Counted from the stretch's first letter, positions 9,315 through 18,040 are shown. The stretch is DNA of 64,000 bases from Clostridia bacterium (GCA_018432615.1 JAHDSQ010000011.1:81548-145547); one strand, 5' to 3'. Translations and numbers: made by a program. The notes: a model not told the origin generated them from the sequence alone.

Positions 9315-10295
9315 TCAGTTTTGTTTAACATTGCTTAACGTCTTATTTCTTTTAATCATCTTCTGCCTGCGGACGCTTTCGCCGGTAAACTTCAGTTGAC
9401 AAGACATACTCATAATCCTATCGCTTAACCTATCTTCATAGATTGTACCGATCTCATTAGGGGATAAATTGGTGCTGATTATCCACGGCAACCGATAATT
9501 CAAACGTTCGTCAAGCAGTAAAAACAATTGTTCCTTAACAAAGTCGGAAGAAACTTCCGTACCTAAATCGTCAATAATCAAAAGACCGACCTGGTACAAA
9601 TCCTGCAAATCTTTTGCAAGGTTTTCACGGGAGGTCTTGTCGCTGTTGAATTTTTGTTCCCGAATCAGATCAAGCAATTTGCTTACCTTTAAGTATATTA
9701 CACTCACCCCGGCCTGTAGCACATAGTTTGCTACCGAACTGCACAAGTGTGTCTTACCGGTACCTACCGGACCATATATGAAGAGGCTTTCTGCTTTTTT
9801 GCCCTCACTGACTTTTTCTGCAAAACTTAAACACTCTTTCATATTTTTACGGCAATTTGCTTTATCCTGGCACCACTCCAGAGAAAAATTGGTAAACGTC
9901 TGGTTCTTTTGTTCAGGAGACATTTTGCTTGCTTGCCAACGCGCTTCAAGCTCTTCTTTTAACCTGCAGGAACACTTTTTACCCACAGCAACAAAACCTG
10001 TATCCTTGCATTTATCACATTCCCACCAAACATCATAAATATTATCAGGAATTTTATTCTGTTTTAATATGACCTTTTTTTCGGCCTGCAGTGCTTCCAT
10101 AGCCTTTTGCAATTCCTCTTTTGTCATCCCCATTTTGCCTCTATTCATTGCCAACAGCGCCATTTCAACAGACATCTCGGCAAAAAGACGTGTTATCTCT
10201 TCAAGTCGCGGATATTTTGTATGGAGCATTTCAACCCTTTTTTCGCATTCCGCAATCTTTTTTTGGCGTTTTAAGTTCCACTCTGGCAGGCTCAC
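9315..10295 (-). CDS. DnaC/DnaI-type helicase-loader ATPase
   Basis: AAA+ ATPase of the family that loads the replicative helicase. The N-terminal half has a coiled region and a zinc site (CDKCKDTGFVAVGKKCSC, about residues 93-110), as in Bacillus DnaI. The ATPase part has Walker A GPVGTGKTH (about 175-183), Walker B LLIIDDLGTE (about 235-245), sensor-1 ISTNLSP and the Arg-finger region YEDRLSDRIMS. Length is 326 residues, against about 310 for DnaI. The gene upstream is DnaD-like, the usual partner. The start is GTG behind GAGGAA. Confidence 0.85.
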   Translation of the reverse strand: MSLPEWNLKRQKKIAECEKRVEMLHTKYPRLEEITRLFAEMSVEMALLAMNRGKMGMTKEELQKAMEALQAEKKVILKQNKIPDNIYDVWWECDKCKDTGFVAVGKKCSCRLKEELEARWQASKMSPEQKNQTFTNFSLEWCQDKANCRKNMKECLSFAEKVSEGKKAESLFIYGPVGTGKTHLCSSVANYVLQAGVSVIYLKVSKLLDLIREQKFNSDKTSRENLAKDLQDLYQVGLLIIDDLGTEVSSDFVKEQLFLLLDERLNYRLPWIISTNLSPNEIGTIYEDRLSDRIMSMSCQLKFTGESVRRQKMIKRNKTLSNVKQN

Positions 10296-10324
10296 AATTC
10301 CTCACCACCGGTTATATTAGTGTA

Positions 10325-11266
10325 TTAGGTAATATTTTCCCAGTCACGTTCATCTGCACGACTTATCCTTTTTTTATTGTTTTCCCCTTTTACGACTTTT
10401 CTCTGTCTGTGGTTCTTTTCGTCATGGTCCTTAATCAAATCTTCGGCTTCACTTACATCCTTTATGCCTTTTTTATGCCAATCTTGCAGAATAGCATCGA
10501 TATATTTGAAACTTGGATTGTTCGCCCGGATGGTCTCTTCTCCCGCCCGCATAATTAACTCGTGGCTCAATCCCCATTGTTTATTCCATTTTAAATACAT
10601 TTCTCGTTGCGGCCCCGTCACTCCCCCATACTGCCCAATACACTTTTTAATTTCTACTACCTTATGTCTGGTCCAGTCCCATTCATTCATAAAGCCGATT
10701 AACCCTTCCACCGTGTTAATCCCGCTCTCATACACCCTTTTGGCGATGTATTGGTAATTCTGAAGCCTTTGCTGTCCCCTTTCAAAAGCCAGTTCGAGAA
10801 AAATGATAATAAATTCGGTAGACCAACCGTATTTTATATTAAACTCCTGTATCACCTGTTTTTCTTTATCTGTTATGGATAAAGTGCCCCTGGCTTGATC
10901 CAGCCATTTCAGAATCTTACTATAATCAAAACCACCGTTTTGTCCAAAAAAAGCGTCATTGTTCTTTCCATTACGGGATAATAACGACACACTGTGGAGA
11001 CGCTTCCAAAGAGGCAAGAAAGAAATGTGTCTTTTTTCGCCCTCGCCCTGCCAGCAAGCCCAACCCTCACCCAGGCACCATTTTACCCCTTTGTTTTCCG
11101 CTACTTCCTCAACGGAATTTGCTTTTTGACAACAAGCCATAGCCAGGACAAGATAACCTAGGTTTTCCGGCGGAATGTCAAGAGCCTGTGAATTTTCCAA
11201 AAGCCGCTTAGGAATAACAACGTATCCTCCCTCTATAAGCCAGTTCCCATATTCAGCCTGTTCCAA
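10325..11266 (-). CDS. DnaD/DnaB-type primosome protein
   Basis: The C-terminal part has two copies of the DnaB/DnaD fold: about residues 125-205 (ITDKEKQVIQEFNIKYGWSTEFII) and about 215-285, ending in NPSFKYIDAILQDWHKKGI, the YxxxI motif typical of the family. In Bacillus such proteins remodel DNA and help the DnaI ATPase load helicase at origins and stalled forks. The gene precedes a DnaI-like gene by 29 bases, which fits that pairing. The tail is basic and hydrophilic. Start is TTG behind GGGGGA. Which of DnaB or DnaD it matches in function cannot be told from the sequence alone. Confidence 0.8.
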   Translation of the reverse strand: MEQAEYGNWLIEGGYVVIPKRLLENSQALDIPPENLGYLVLAMACCQKANSVEEVAENKGVKWCLGEGWACWQGEGEKRHISFLPLWKRLHSVSLLSRNGKNNDAFFGQNGGFDYSKILKWLDQARGTLSITDKEKQVIQEFNIKYGWSTEFIIIFLELAFERGQQRLQNYQYIAKRVYESGINTVEGLIGFMNEWDWTRHKVVEIKKCIGQYGGVTGPQREMYLKWNKQWGLSHELIMRAGEETIRANNPSFKYIDAILQDWHKKGIKDVSEAEDLIKDHDEKNHRQRKVVKGENNKKRISRADERDWENIT

Positions 11267-11279
11267 AGCAGCTTCCCCC

Positions 11280-12107
11280 TTATTTTTTCTCCATAGCGGT
11301 CTCTAAAGACTTTATTTGGATTTGTGTGTCGTAAACAATCAAGCCGGTCATCCATTCCACTCTTTTCTCAACATCTCGTTGTACATCCAAAGCGACCTTA
11401 GGCAAAAAGCTGCCATAAAGGGCAGTCAACTCCAAGCGTATTTTCACACCGTCTTCAATCATGATTACCGTCGCTTTATTGACCTGCGTTACCCCTTTGT
11501 TCTGCAAGGCAATGCGAGTCGCAATTTGCGAAACGGCATGCTCTGAAATACTCAGCTTGCCTATGAAACTGAATTTCGGCCTGATAATCGACTTTTCACC
11601 CACTTTCCGCCTTGTCTCATTCTTTTTGCGAAGAAAGTACTTTAACGGATCAACCAGATAACCTCGAAAATCTCTTTTTACTTCAATTGTCGGAACCGGA
11701 ATAACATGCATCCCGAAATTATCCCGGTAATTTTTGGCCAGTTCCAGCTCTTTTTCCGAGGCAAGATCTTTAATATCAATAACCCTACAAGGACGAGGAA
11801 TGCTCAAAGTGTCGGTAATGCGATTCACCATCCGCAAAGATGTCCCCAATACCAAAACCTTGGGCGGATTCTCTTGCGAGAGGCGTTCTCTGATTTCACG
11901 AGCATGCTCCGCATCTAAAAAAATGGCCCTTTTGACGGCTAACAAGGCTGTTGACTCACGTTTTGCCGAACGTCCTGCCAGAATACAACCGCCTTTAATC
12001 AACAGACCATCGTCTATAACGGTATCAATATCATACTCATAGGCAACGATCATTGCCCGATGACTCTTTCCGGTTCCACTATCACCAATTAGGGCATAAA
12101 CTTCCAT
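11280..12107 (-). CDS. P-loop NTPase fused to an Asp23/YloU-like domain
   Basis: About 275 residues. The N-terminus is a P-loop (YALIGDSGTGKSHRA, residues 4-18) with a later LVLGTSLRMVNRITD segment. The C-terminal third (from about residue 185, IGKLSISEHAVSQIATRIA, through YGSFLPKVALDVQRDVEKRV to VEWMTGLIVYDTQI) reads like the Asp23/Gls24/YloU family of envelope-associated proteins. I know no characterised protein with this fusion. It heads a tight operon with the DnaD-like and DnaI-like genes. I start at ATG 12105-12107 because the AGGAAGG upstream would otherwise be inside the gene. Function unknown. Confidence 0.6.
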   Translation of the reverse strand: MEVYALIGDSGTGKSHRAMIVAYEYDIDTVIDDGLLIKGGCILAGRSAKRESTALLAVKRAIFLDAEHAREIRERLSQENPPKVLVLGTSLRMVNRITDTLSIPRPCRVIDIKDLASEKELELAKNYRDNFGMHVIPVPTIEVKRDFRGYLVDPLKYFLRKKNETRRKVGEKSIIRPKFSFIGKLSISEHAVSQIATRIALQNKGVTQVNKATVIMIEDGVKIRLELTALYGSFLPKVALDVQRDVEKRVEWMTGLIVYDTQIQIKSLETAMEKK

Positions 12108-12139
12108 TAATATTGCCCGCCTTCCTATTTTAAACGTAT

Positions 12140-12169
12140 TTGTCTGCACTGTTAATTATGCGTTATAAT
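12140..12169 (+). promoter_or_regulatory. Sigma-A promoter for the M42 aminopeptidase
   Basis: TTGTCT at 12140-12145 and a perfect TATAAT at 12164-12169 are separated by 18 bases, about 30 bases upstream of the start codon, in the 92-base divergent spacer. Confidence 0.65.
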
Positions 12170-12199
12170 TCTACTATAGTATTTTATCAGGAGGTAACA

Positions 12200-13276
12200 A
12201 TGAAAAACTTGGAAATGATTAAAGAACTGGCTTTAGCCCACGGGCCTTCCGGATTTGAAGGAGAAGTCCGCAAAATCATCAAAAAACATTTGGATAAAGA
12301 AGCTGAATTCAGCCAGGACAACTTGGGTAGCCTTATCTGTAAAAAAACCGGATCCCAAAAACCCCCCAGGATAATGATACCGGGACATATGGACGAGGTG
12401 GGCTTTATGGTAAGCAGTATTACCAAAAGCGGCTACATAAAATTTGTCCCTTTGGGCGGATGGTGGGACCAAGTAATGCTGGCCCAAAAAGTAAACATCA
12501 GAACCTCCCGAGGAGATGTCACGGGAGTAATAGGCTCTACTCCTCCCCATCTCATGTCGGCCAAAGACAAAGAAAAACTTTTTGAGAAAAAAAATATGTT
12601 CATAGATGTAGGTGCTGCCGACAGGGAAGAGGCCGAATCCACTCTTGGCATCAGACCGGGTGATTCCATAGTGCCGGCCGTTGATTTTCATGTTCTCTCC
12701 GGTACGCGCAGGATAATGAGCAAAGCAATAGACAACAGAATCGGTTGCTGTCTTTTTATCGAGGTTATTAAGGGCTTAAAAGACATCTCACACCCTAACA
12801 CGGTTTATGGTGTAGGTACGGTCCAGGAAGAGGTTGGCCTGCGCGGCGCCTCTACTGCCGCCAATGTCATCCAGCCGGATATCTGTTTAACTGTTGACGT
12901 CACCATCGCAACAGACATGCCGGGGCTAGAAAAAGAAGAACCCGAAATCAAGTTGGGGGGCGGACCCGTCTTAACACTCGTCGACGCCTCATTGATTGGG
13001 AACAGGGGTCTTAGAGACTTGGTTATCGACACCGCAAAAAGAAATAACATCCCGCTCCAATACAACACAATGATGGGCGGCGGCACGGACGGAGGATCCA
13101 TACACAAATCCGGACCCGGCGTTCCCAGTATTGTTATTAGCCTGCCAACCCGCTATATCCACAGCCACTACAGTATTTTTGACTATGACGACTACCAAAA
13201 TACAATCACACTTTTAATAGAAGTAGTTCGGCTTCTCGACTTGGATACCGTAACCTGTATCAAGCAAGAAATGTAG
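12200..13276 (+). CDS. M42 family metallopeptidase (glutamyl aminopeptidase/TET type)
   Basis: Cytoplasmic di-metal aminopeptidase of the PepA/FrvX/TET family, about 358 residues. Metal and catalytic motifs are visible: PGHMDEVGFM (His and Asp, about 65-74), SKAIDNRIGCCL (Asp bridging metal), GTVQEEVGLRGA (general-base Glu pair), VDVTIATDMP (Asp), and RYIHSHYS (His) near the end. Start is ATG behind an excellent AGGAGGTAACA site; the longer frame beginning at 12140 overlaps the promoter and was rejected. Its last 17 bases overlap the end of the convergent P-loop gene. Confidence 0.93.
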   Translation: MKNLEMIKELALAHGPSGFEGEVRKIIKKHLDKEAEFSQDNLGSLICKKTGSQKPPRIMIPGHMDEVGFMVSSITKSGYIKFVPLGGWWDQVMLAQKVNIRTSRGDVTGVIGSTPPHLMSAKDKEKLFEKKNMFIDVGAADREEAESTLGIRPGDSIVPAVDFHVLSGTRRIMSKAIDNRIGCCLFIEVIKGLKDISHPNTVYGVGTVQEEVGLRGASTAANVIQPDICLTVDVTIATDMPGLEKEEPEIKLGGGPVLTLVDASLIGNRGLRDLVIDTAKRNNIPLQYNTMMGGGTDGGSIHKSGPGVPSIVISLPTRYIHSHYSIFDYDDYQNTITLLIEVVRLLDLDTVTCIKQEM

Positions 13277-14282
13277 ATAAAAGCCTCCAGATTCCTTTGC
13301 CACCCTCTGTTTGGACATCAAACACGGGGGTGTTGCATTTTTCTGCCAGAGTAGCCTTTATTTCAATCCTGTCTACATATGCCGGCTCATAGTCCTTGGC
13401 AGCAACTCGATAATTGGGGTAAAAGGGATTAACGGTAAAAGCCAATAACTTTACCTTCTTTTTGACCGCCACCTCTATTCCTGCACTTTTAAGCCCTGCT
13501 ATCACTTCCAGTATACCGGTAAAAGAACCTGTTATCAGAAGCTTAATGGCATCCGTCAAAACCAAGGTTTTTCCTGTCAGCTCATCAACACCTATCTCCA
13601 GCAACAGATGAAAGCTTTCTTCAGTAATCAAGCCCTCAACAAATACCTGACCCGTTTTTTCGTTAATATTGTCCAACAGTTCCTTGACCATGTCCTCATT
13701 TAAGAGCGAACTTACAGTCAAGACATTCTCCGTTTTTTCTGCAAACAAGGGCAGAGCTAATAACTTCTCCAGGGCAGCTGCCTCCGAGGCAAGACGCTGC
13801 ATATCCAAACTGCGGGCAGCACCGGTGGCAATAACCAAGCCATCCGTTTCAACCATAGGAGCCAGTCGGTTCAAGGCACCATCAACCAAAACCAGCTTAC
13901 AGCCCTCTGCGACAAGCATTTGTTTTATCTTTCTTAGCTCCGAACTCTTATTAGGACCGGCTAATACTACAAGCCCCGACTTCACAACTCTGGCAATAAC
14001 TATTGTTCCCAAAGGAACGCGAATATTCGTCTCTCTTAGAATCTCCGCTTTGACGGAACCGGTCTTTAAACAGCTGTCTGCCACCGCTAAAATCATACCT
14101 TCTCTGGCTTTGATTCGCGGCTTGGGTAATCCCGTAATACTGTCGATCTCTTCTCCGTCGTAGCCGATACTCGTCAAGCCTACTGTGATTCCTTCTTGAT
14201 ACGCATTCTCCATTATGGCATTCATCGTTGTTGTTTTCCCTGTGTTTTTTGCCGTTCCGGCCAATCCTATTACCGTTTTCAC
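13260..14282 (-). CDS. P-loop protein of unknown function
   Basis: A 340-residue protein beginning with a clear P-loop, GLAGTAKNTGKTTTMNAI (residues 6-23), followed by VGLTSIGYDGEEIDSITGLPKP and LVLVDGALNRLAPM near residue 135, which looks like a deviant Walker B. The layout recalls SIMIBI-class NTPases. I do not recognise the family with confidence. Similar proteins may lie near amino-acid mutase genes in fermenting Clostridia, but no such partner is adjacent here. The GTG start overlaps the stop of the YgjP-like gene by 4 bases (GTGA), so the two are translationally coupled. Its 3' end overlaps the M42 gene by 17 bases. Confidence 0.6.
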   Translation of the reverse strand: MKTVIGLAGTAKNTGKTTTMNAIMENAYQEGITVGLTSIGYDGEEIDSITGLPKPRIKAREGMILAVADSCLKTGSVKAEILRETNIRVPLGTIVIARVVKSGLVVLAGPNKSSELRKIKQMLVAEGCKLVLVDGALNRLAPMVETDGLVIATGAARSLDMQRLASEAAALEKLLALPLFAEKTENVLTVSSLLNEDMVKELLDNINEKTGQVFVEGLITEESFHLLLEIGVDELTGKTLVLTDAIKLLITGSFTGILEVIAGLKSAGIEVAVKKKVKLLAFTVNPFYPNYRVAAKDYEPAYVDRIEIKATLAEKCNTPVFDVQTEGGKGIWRLLSTFLA

Positions 14283-14647
14283 CTATAGCCTTCCTTTGCA
14301 TAATTCTGCATAGCATACGCCTTCAACATCTTGCGACAATTGATATAATCCGGACATGCTTTGCTGACCAGATTCCAATAACGAGCGTTATGGGATCTTT
14401 CTTCCAAATGGCAAATCTCGTGGGTCAAAACATACCATATCAATTCCAACGGTGCACCTTTAAGACGGTGGGAAACGTATATTTGCCTGGTTTTCAAGCT
14501 ACAAGTACCCCATGTACTGTACTGCTTATGAAATATCGCATTTTTTAAGGGCAAGTTGTAATAAGTTTCATTAATCATCTTGGCAAGTCGACGTAAATCA
14601 TCGTCACTTCTCACAACCAAATGCCCACCGAACCCTCGATTTCCCAT
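14279..14647 (-). CDS. YgjP-like (DUF45) metallopeptidase domain protein
   Basis: Short zinc-metallopeptidase-like protein, about 122 residues. It shows STWGTCSLKTRQIYVSHRL followed by LTHEICHLEERSHNARYW: the HExxH zinc motif with a third His and the aromatic that closes the YgjP/WLM signature. The N-terminal beta domain of full YgjP proteins (about 230 residues) is missing, so this is a minimal catalytic half. Start ATG at 14645-14647 follows GGAGGTG by 6 bases. It is translationally coupled to the P-loop gene downstream. Confidence 0.75.
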   Translation of the reverse strand: MGNRGFGGHLVVRSDDDLRRLAKMINETYYNLPLKNAIFHKQYSTWGTCSLKTRQIYVSHRLKGAPLELIWYVLTHEICHLEERSHNARYWNLVSKACPDYINCRKMLKAYAMQNYAKEGYR

Positions 14648-14747
14648 CAAACGCACCTCCACCACATCAAAACAGAAAAAGCACCTTCTGACAGGCGTTT
14701 TTCCTTCTCTAACCGCTCAAGCTGTACCTTTTAAAACGCACAACTCC

Positions 14748-15329
14748 TCACTTTTCTCCCTGTTTTCTTTTCCACTTCGGTACTATTGGCAAGGCCTCGT
14801 ACTCATCCTTCAGCAAGCCCAATATCCACTGGTCGATATACTTACCTTCAATGAAAGCCTGCTTGCGTAATTTGCCTTCCTTGATGAAACCAAAATTCAA
14901 AGCACTGCGCAGACCCAAGTTTTGATTGTCGTAACTTTTTAAATAAGCCTTTTCCATTCCCAACTCATAATATACCAAATCCAAGAGAACGATTAACACA
15001 TCGATGCCGTACCCTGCCAAGCGCATATCCTTTTCTCCGATTCCTAGGACAATCTCAGCGTTCCCGTTGTTTCTGTCTATATGCCGCAGACAAGCCATCC
15101 CGATGGGTCGCAAATCGCTCTTGCGTTCCACCATAAAGACTACTTTTTCCGTTCTTGGGTTTATAATGTCACCGCGAGAGGAAGATATTTCCTTGCTGAT
15201 AGAATCTATATCAACACTGGAATACTCATCATAGGCTAATCTAAACTCTTTATCTACATACCATTTTTGTATTGTCTTGGCGTCACGGAGCTCAACGGAA
15301 CGCAAAACAATTTTTCTACCCTTCCACAT
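14748..15329 (-). CDS. GNAT family N-acetyltransferase (RimJ/RimL type)
   Basis: A 193-residue acetyltransferase with the GNAT order: N-terminal IVLRSVELRDAKTIQKWY, central beta strands PIGMACLRHID and NAEIVLGIGEKDMRLAGYG (acetyl-CoA loop in the RimL style), then AYLKSYDNQNLGLRSALNFGFIKEG, the typical motif B. The C-terminus is basic. The substrate cannot be inferred. The start is ATG behind GCGAGGTG. The gene is flanked by gaps of about 80-100 bases and is probably its own unit. Confidence 0.8.
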   Translation of the reverse strand: MWKGRKIVLRSVELRDAKTIQKWYVDKEFRLAYDEYSSVDIDSISKEISSSRGDIINPRTEKVVFMVERKSDLRPIGMACLRHIDRNNGNAEIVLGIGEKDMRLAGYGIDVLIVLLDLVYYELGMEKAYLKSYDNQNLGLRSALNFGFIKEGKLRKQAFIEGKYIDQWILGLLKDEYEALPIVPKWKRKQGEK

Positions 15330-15412
15330 TTTAGCACCTCGCCGGACATATAATCTATAAAGCAGGTATTATCTAATTTTCCACATCACAATCCTTTTTC
15401 CCTTTTTTTTAT

Positions 15413-16579
15413 TTAGTTTAACTTTTTGATATGTTTATAAATATGTATCCCTGAGAGAAGTTTTGGTGAAAAGTATGTTGATTTCTCGGGCATAATGATA
15501 TCCGGATCATTAATGCCGGCATCTGCTACTGCTATCAGTTCCTCGCTCGATACGGGATGTAATGCCACAGCAATATCATATCGCCCTGTATCCACCAATT
15601 CAACCATATTCTCAAGTTCTGATTCGGCGAAATAATCAAAGTGCCGGTCATCCATAATCAAATCATGGCTAAGCCCCAATAAAGGATAAAGCTCCCGCTC
15701 CAAAATACTGCAATCCAATCTGCCTACCACATCGTCAGGAACATCTTGAGCCTTTAGTAGATAGCAGCCCTCCCTGGAATATATTGCAAAACTGTGTTTG
15801 GGCGGAGTCTTAAACCCTGCGCATTTCTCCAAATCCAGGGTATCTTTGACTTTTTGGAAGCTTACCTTGCCTGTTATTACCCTGTTGTAGGCCTGAATGG
15901 TAGCATCCTGTGCTTCACAAATGTAAGCCAGGCAATGGGATTGCCTGTTTAAAAGAGAGGCATGATAACGATGGTGCCCATCGGCTATATAAAGCGGAGA
16001 GGAAGATAGTATTTTTTTAATAAGCATACCTTCCTCGCTATTTTCTTGCACACGAAAGATACGATTATATACGCCATGCAGGGTGGAATGCCCGGCAAAA
16101 TCTGAGTAGAACTGGTAGACAGGCGTAATTTTTCCCGTTATATCATCCAGTACAGACCTGATTTTCGCCTTCGTCAAGAAAAACACAGGTTCAAAGGTAT
16201 ACCCTGTCTTTTCTCTTAGCGCCAGTCTGCCTCGCACCTTATCGTCAAATGTCTTTTCATGACGGATTATTTTGCCCTCTGCATATTCGGAAACACCAGC
16301 AGCCGACAGAACGCCAACTCTCTTTTTACCTTCATAATTCTGCTCATACACATAAAAGCACGGTTCCTCGTCACTTTTCAAAACTCTGCTGGCAATCAAA
16401 TCCTCAAGTGCTACTACCGGATCTTTTCCCAGCGTAATGTGATACAAGGAATCCTTGTTACCCTGCAACAGCTTTTCAAGCTCCGTTCCCGGTTTGATTA
16501 CATCATAGGGAGGAGTTGTAATTGCTACGATTCTATCCTGAACCGGTCTTAAACCCGCTAACCCTTTCAATCTCTGCAT
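15413..16579 (-). CDS. DUF1015 family protein
   Basis: A 388-residue cytoplasmic protein. The N-terminus (GLRPVQDRIVAITTPPYDVI), the central DGHHRYHASLLNRQ near residue 200, and LFF-rich C-terminal part match DUF1015, a family common in Clostridia whose biochemical role I cannot name. The conserved ADGHHRYHA suggests a catalytic or metal/nucleotide-binding patch. Start is ATG with GGAG upstream. It lies 27 bases downstream of the deacetylase gene and may be cotranscribed with it. Confidence 0.75.
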   Translation of the reverse strand: MQRLKGLAGLRPVQDRIVAITTPPYDVIKPGTELEKLLQGNKDSLYHITLGKDPVVALEDLIASRVLKSDEEPCFYVYEQNYEGKKRVGVLSAAGVSEYAEGKIIRHEKTFDDKVRGRLALREKTGYTFEPVFFLTKAKIRSVLDDITGKITPVYQFYSDFAGHSTLHGVYNRIFRVQENSEEGMLIKKILSSSPLYIADGHHRYHASLLNRQSHCLAYICEAQDATIQAYNRVITGKVSFQKVKDTLDLEKCAGFKTPPKHSFAIYSREGCYLLKAQDVPDDVVGRLDCSILERELYPLLGLSHDLIMDDRHFDYFAESELENMVELVDTGRYDIAVALHPVSSEELIAVADAGINDPDIIMPEKSTYFSPKLLSGIHIYKHIKKLN

Positions 16580-16606
16580 ACTTGCTCCTTACCTCCGTCC
16601 TATTTT

Positions 16607-17671
16607 TCACTGCTTCGTCCATAAAATCAGTTTTTTCCCGTTCAGGGCTTCTTTATTGACCAATTCCTCTTTTTCAGCAGGTATTGCCACTGTTTCCAAA
16701 TTTCCATCACTGATATACTTCTCTTTTGGATTCTCCTCAAAGTATTTAAACCATTTCTCAAGCTCACTTGTACTGCCTCTGACTCGGGGCAGTCGATAAC
16801 GGTCAAATCCAACAGCAACGGGACTTTTGGCCGGATTAGCTCCAACATTCAAAGCAGCTCGGTTTTCATAGCTATACCCTGCAAACTCACCCTTGACCAG
16901 CAACTCCCGCTCAGCCGGAAAAATACCAAAGGGTAAGGCCAACGAAACAACCTGATAACCGGGCACAGTTTCTTCAACCACCTGAGCCAACCGTGCTATT
17001 TCTTCCTCTACCTGCAAGTCAGAAATCCGATTGAGTCGTGGATGTGTCAAGGTATGATTGCCGATATCAAAACCCAACTCAACCAAATGATTCAATTTCT
17101 CCCCCCAATATTTACCTTGCCCAAAGGGACGGTCATTAATGTAAAATGTTGCGGTGTGACCAAATCCCGGGTGTTTACCGGCAAAATCCAATAAAATGCC
17201 GACGGCACACTCCGGATCTATCGTTTTTTCGCCTTGTTCTCCTTCAAGATATCTGAAATGGCCCGCGGTACCGTCATCAAAGGTCAGAACCACAGGTGTT
17301 TTACCCGCAGGTATGTCAATATTATTGTCAACAAAATCCTTTAAACTGATTAAAACATATCCTTGTTCATAAAGGTTTTGTAAATCCCTGCGGAAGTTTT
17401 CACCGGTCTGCGTCCACTCCTGTTCTTCTTCCCCACCGATAACATGATACATCAGAATCATAACTTGCCCTATCTCGTTTGCCTCAACCTCCGCAGATAT
17501 ATCCTTATCCGGCTCATCCGGCAGTTCCTCTTTTATGGGTGGCACCTCACCCCCCGTTTCTAAGATTCCTTCACCGGACTGGTTACTCTCTTTAATGGTA
17601 CAGCCTAAAAAAAGAACAAGCAACAACATCAATATACCAAAGACCGCGAACACTTGCCTCTTATAGAGCAT
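16607..17671 (-). CDS. Polysaccharide deacetylase domain lipoprotein
   Basis: Predicted surface lipoprotein: a charged start, hydrophobic stretch and lipobox LFLGC end at about residue 24, followed by an acidic Pro/Glu-rich linker. The NodB domain has VVLTFDDGT (metal Asp and base Asp), GHTATFYIND and GNHTLTHPRL (the HxxxH metal pair), and ALPFGIFP. Such enzymes remove acetyl groups from peptidoglycan or other N-acetylglucosamine polymers. I start at the ATG at 17669-17671, which gives a clean signal peptide; two upstream in-frame ATGs (17702-17704 and 17729-17731) are possible. Confidence 0.85.
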   Translation of the reverse strand: MLYKRQVFAVFGILMLLLVLFLGCTIKESNQSGEGILETGGEVPPIKEELPDEPDKDISAEVEANEIGQVMILMYHVIGGEEEQEWTQTGENFRRDLQNLYEQGYVLISLKDFVDNNIDIPAGKTPVVLTFDDGTAGHFRYLEGEQGEKTIDPECAVGILLDFAGKHPGFGHTATFYINDRPFGQGKYWGEKLNHLVELGFDIGNHTLTHPRLNRISDLQVEEEIARLAQVVEETVPGYQVVSLALPFGIFPAERELLVKGEFAGYSYENRAALNVGANPAKSPVAVGFDRYRLPRVRGSTSELEKWFKYFEENPKEKYISDGNLETVAIPAEKEELVNKEALNGKKLILWTKQ

Positions 17672-17756
17672 ATCTCCTGTTCCCCTATCTTTTCTTATAT
17701 TCATATCCTTCTTATTATACCTTGCACACACCTAATAAACAATCAATCCGGATCAA

Positions 17757-17785
17757 TTGAAAACAGTAAACTTTTTTGTTATACT
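17757..17785 (+). promoter_or_regulatory. Sigma-A promoter for the DUF1858 gene
   Basis: TTGAAA (17757-17762) and TATACT (17780-17785) are spaced by exactly 17 bases, 49 bases before the GTG start. Confidence 0.65.
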
Positions 17786-17834
17786 CTTGACATGAATTGA
17801 CTATACTAACAGGGTAAGGAGGTATTATACCGCT

Positions 17835-18026
17835 GTGATTACCAAAGAAATGTCCATAACCGAAGTAGTACAAAAGTATCCTGAGTCAATCGACATATTC
17901 ATGCAGCATGGTATGGGCTGTGTTGGTTGCGCCGCAGCACGGTTCGAGAACATTGAACAGGGCGCAATGGCTCACGGTGTTGACGTGGATAAGCTGATTA
18001 AGGCTCTAAACAAGACTTTAGAATAG
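17835..18026 (+). CDS. DUF1858 domain redox protein
   Basis: A 63-residue protein made only of the DUF1858 domain: MSITEVVQKYPESIDIFMQHGMGCVGCAAARFEN-type sequence with a CxxC pair (CVGC) just after a Gly-Met-Gly turn. By family knowledge this domain is called the hybrid-cluster-protein-associated redox disulphide domain; a stand-alone role is not established. The GTG start is 12 bases behind a perfect AGGAGG, a long spacing; an ATG five codons further in is an alternative. It has its own promoter and ends in a bidirectional terminator, so it is monocistronic. Confidence 0.85.
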   Translation: MITKEMSITEVVQKYPESIDIFMQHGMGCVGCAAARFENIEQGAMAHGVDVDKLIKALNKTLE

Positions 18027-18040
18027 TTTTTTCATAACAA

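Noticed and set aside
12233..12691. 152-codon minus-strand open frame opposite the M42 gene
   Set aside because: No ribosome site; the plus-strand frame holds all metal ligands of the peptidase.
17787..17806. TTGACA followed by TATACT upstream of the DUF1858 gene
   Set aside because: Only 9 bases separate the two hexamers, too few for a promoter; TTGAAA-17-TATACT just upstream is better.
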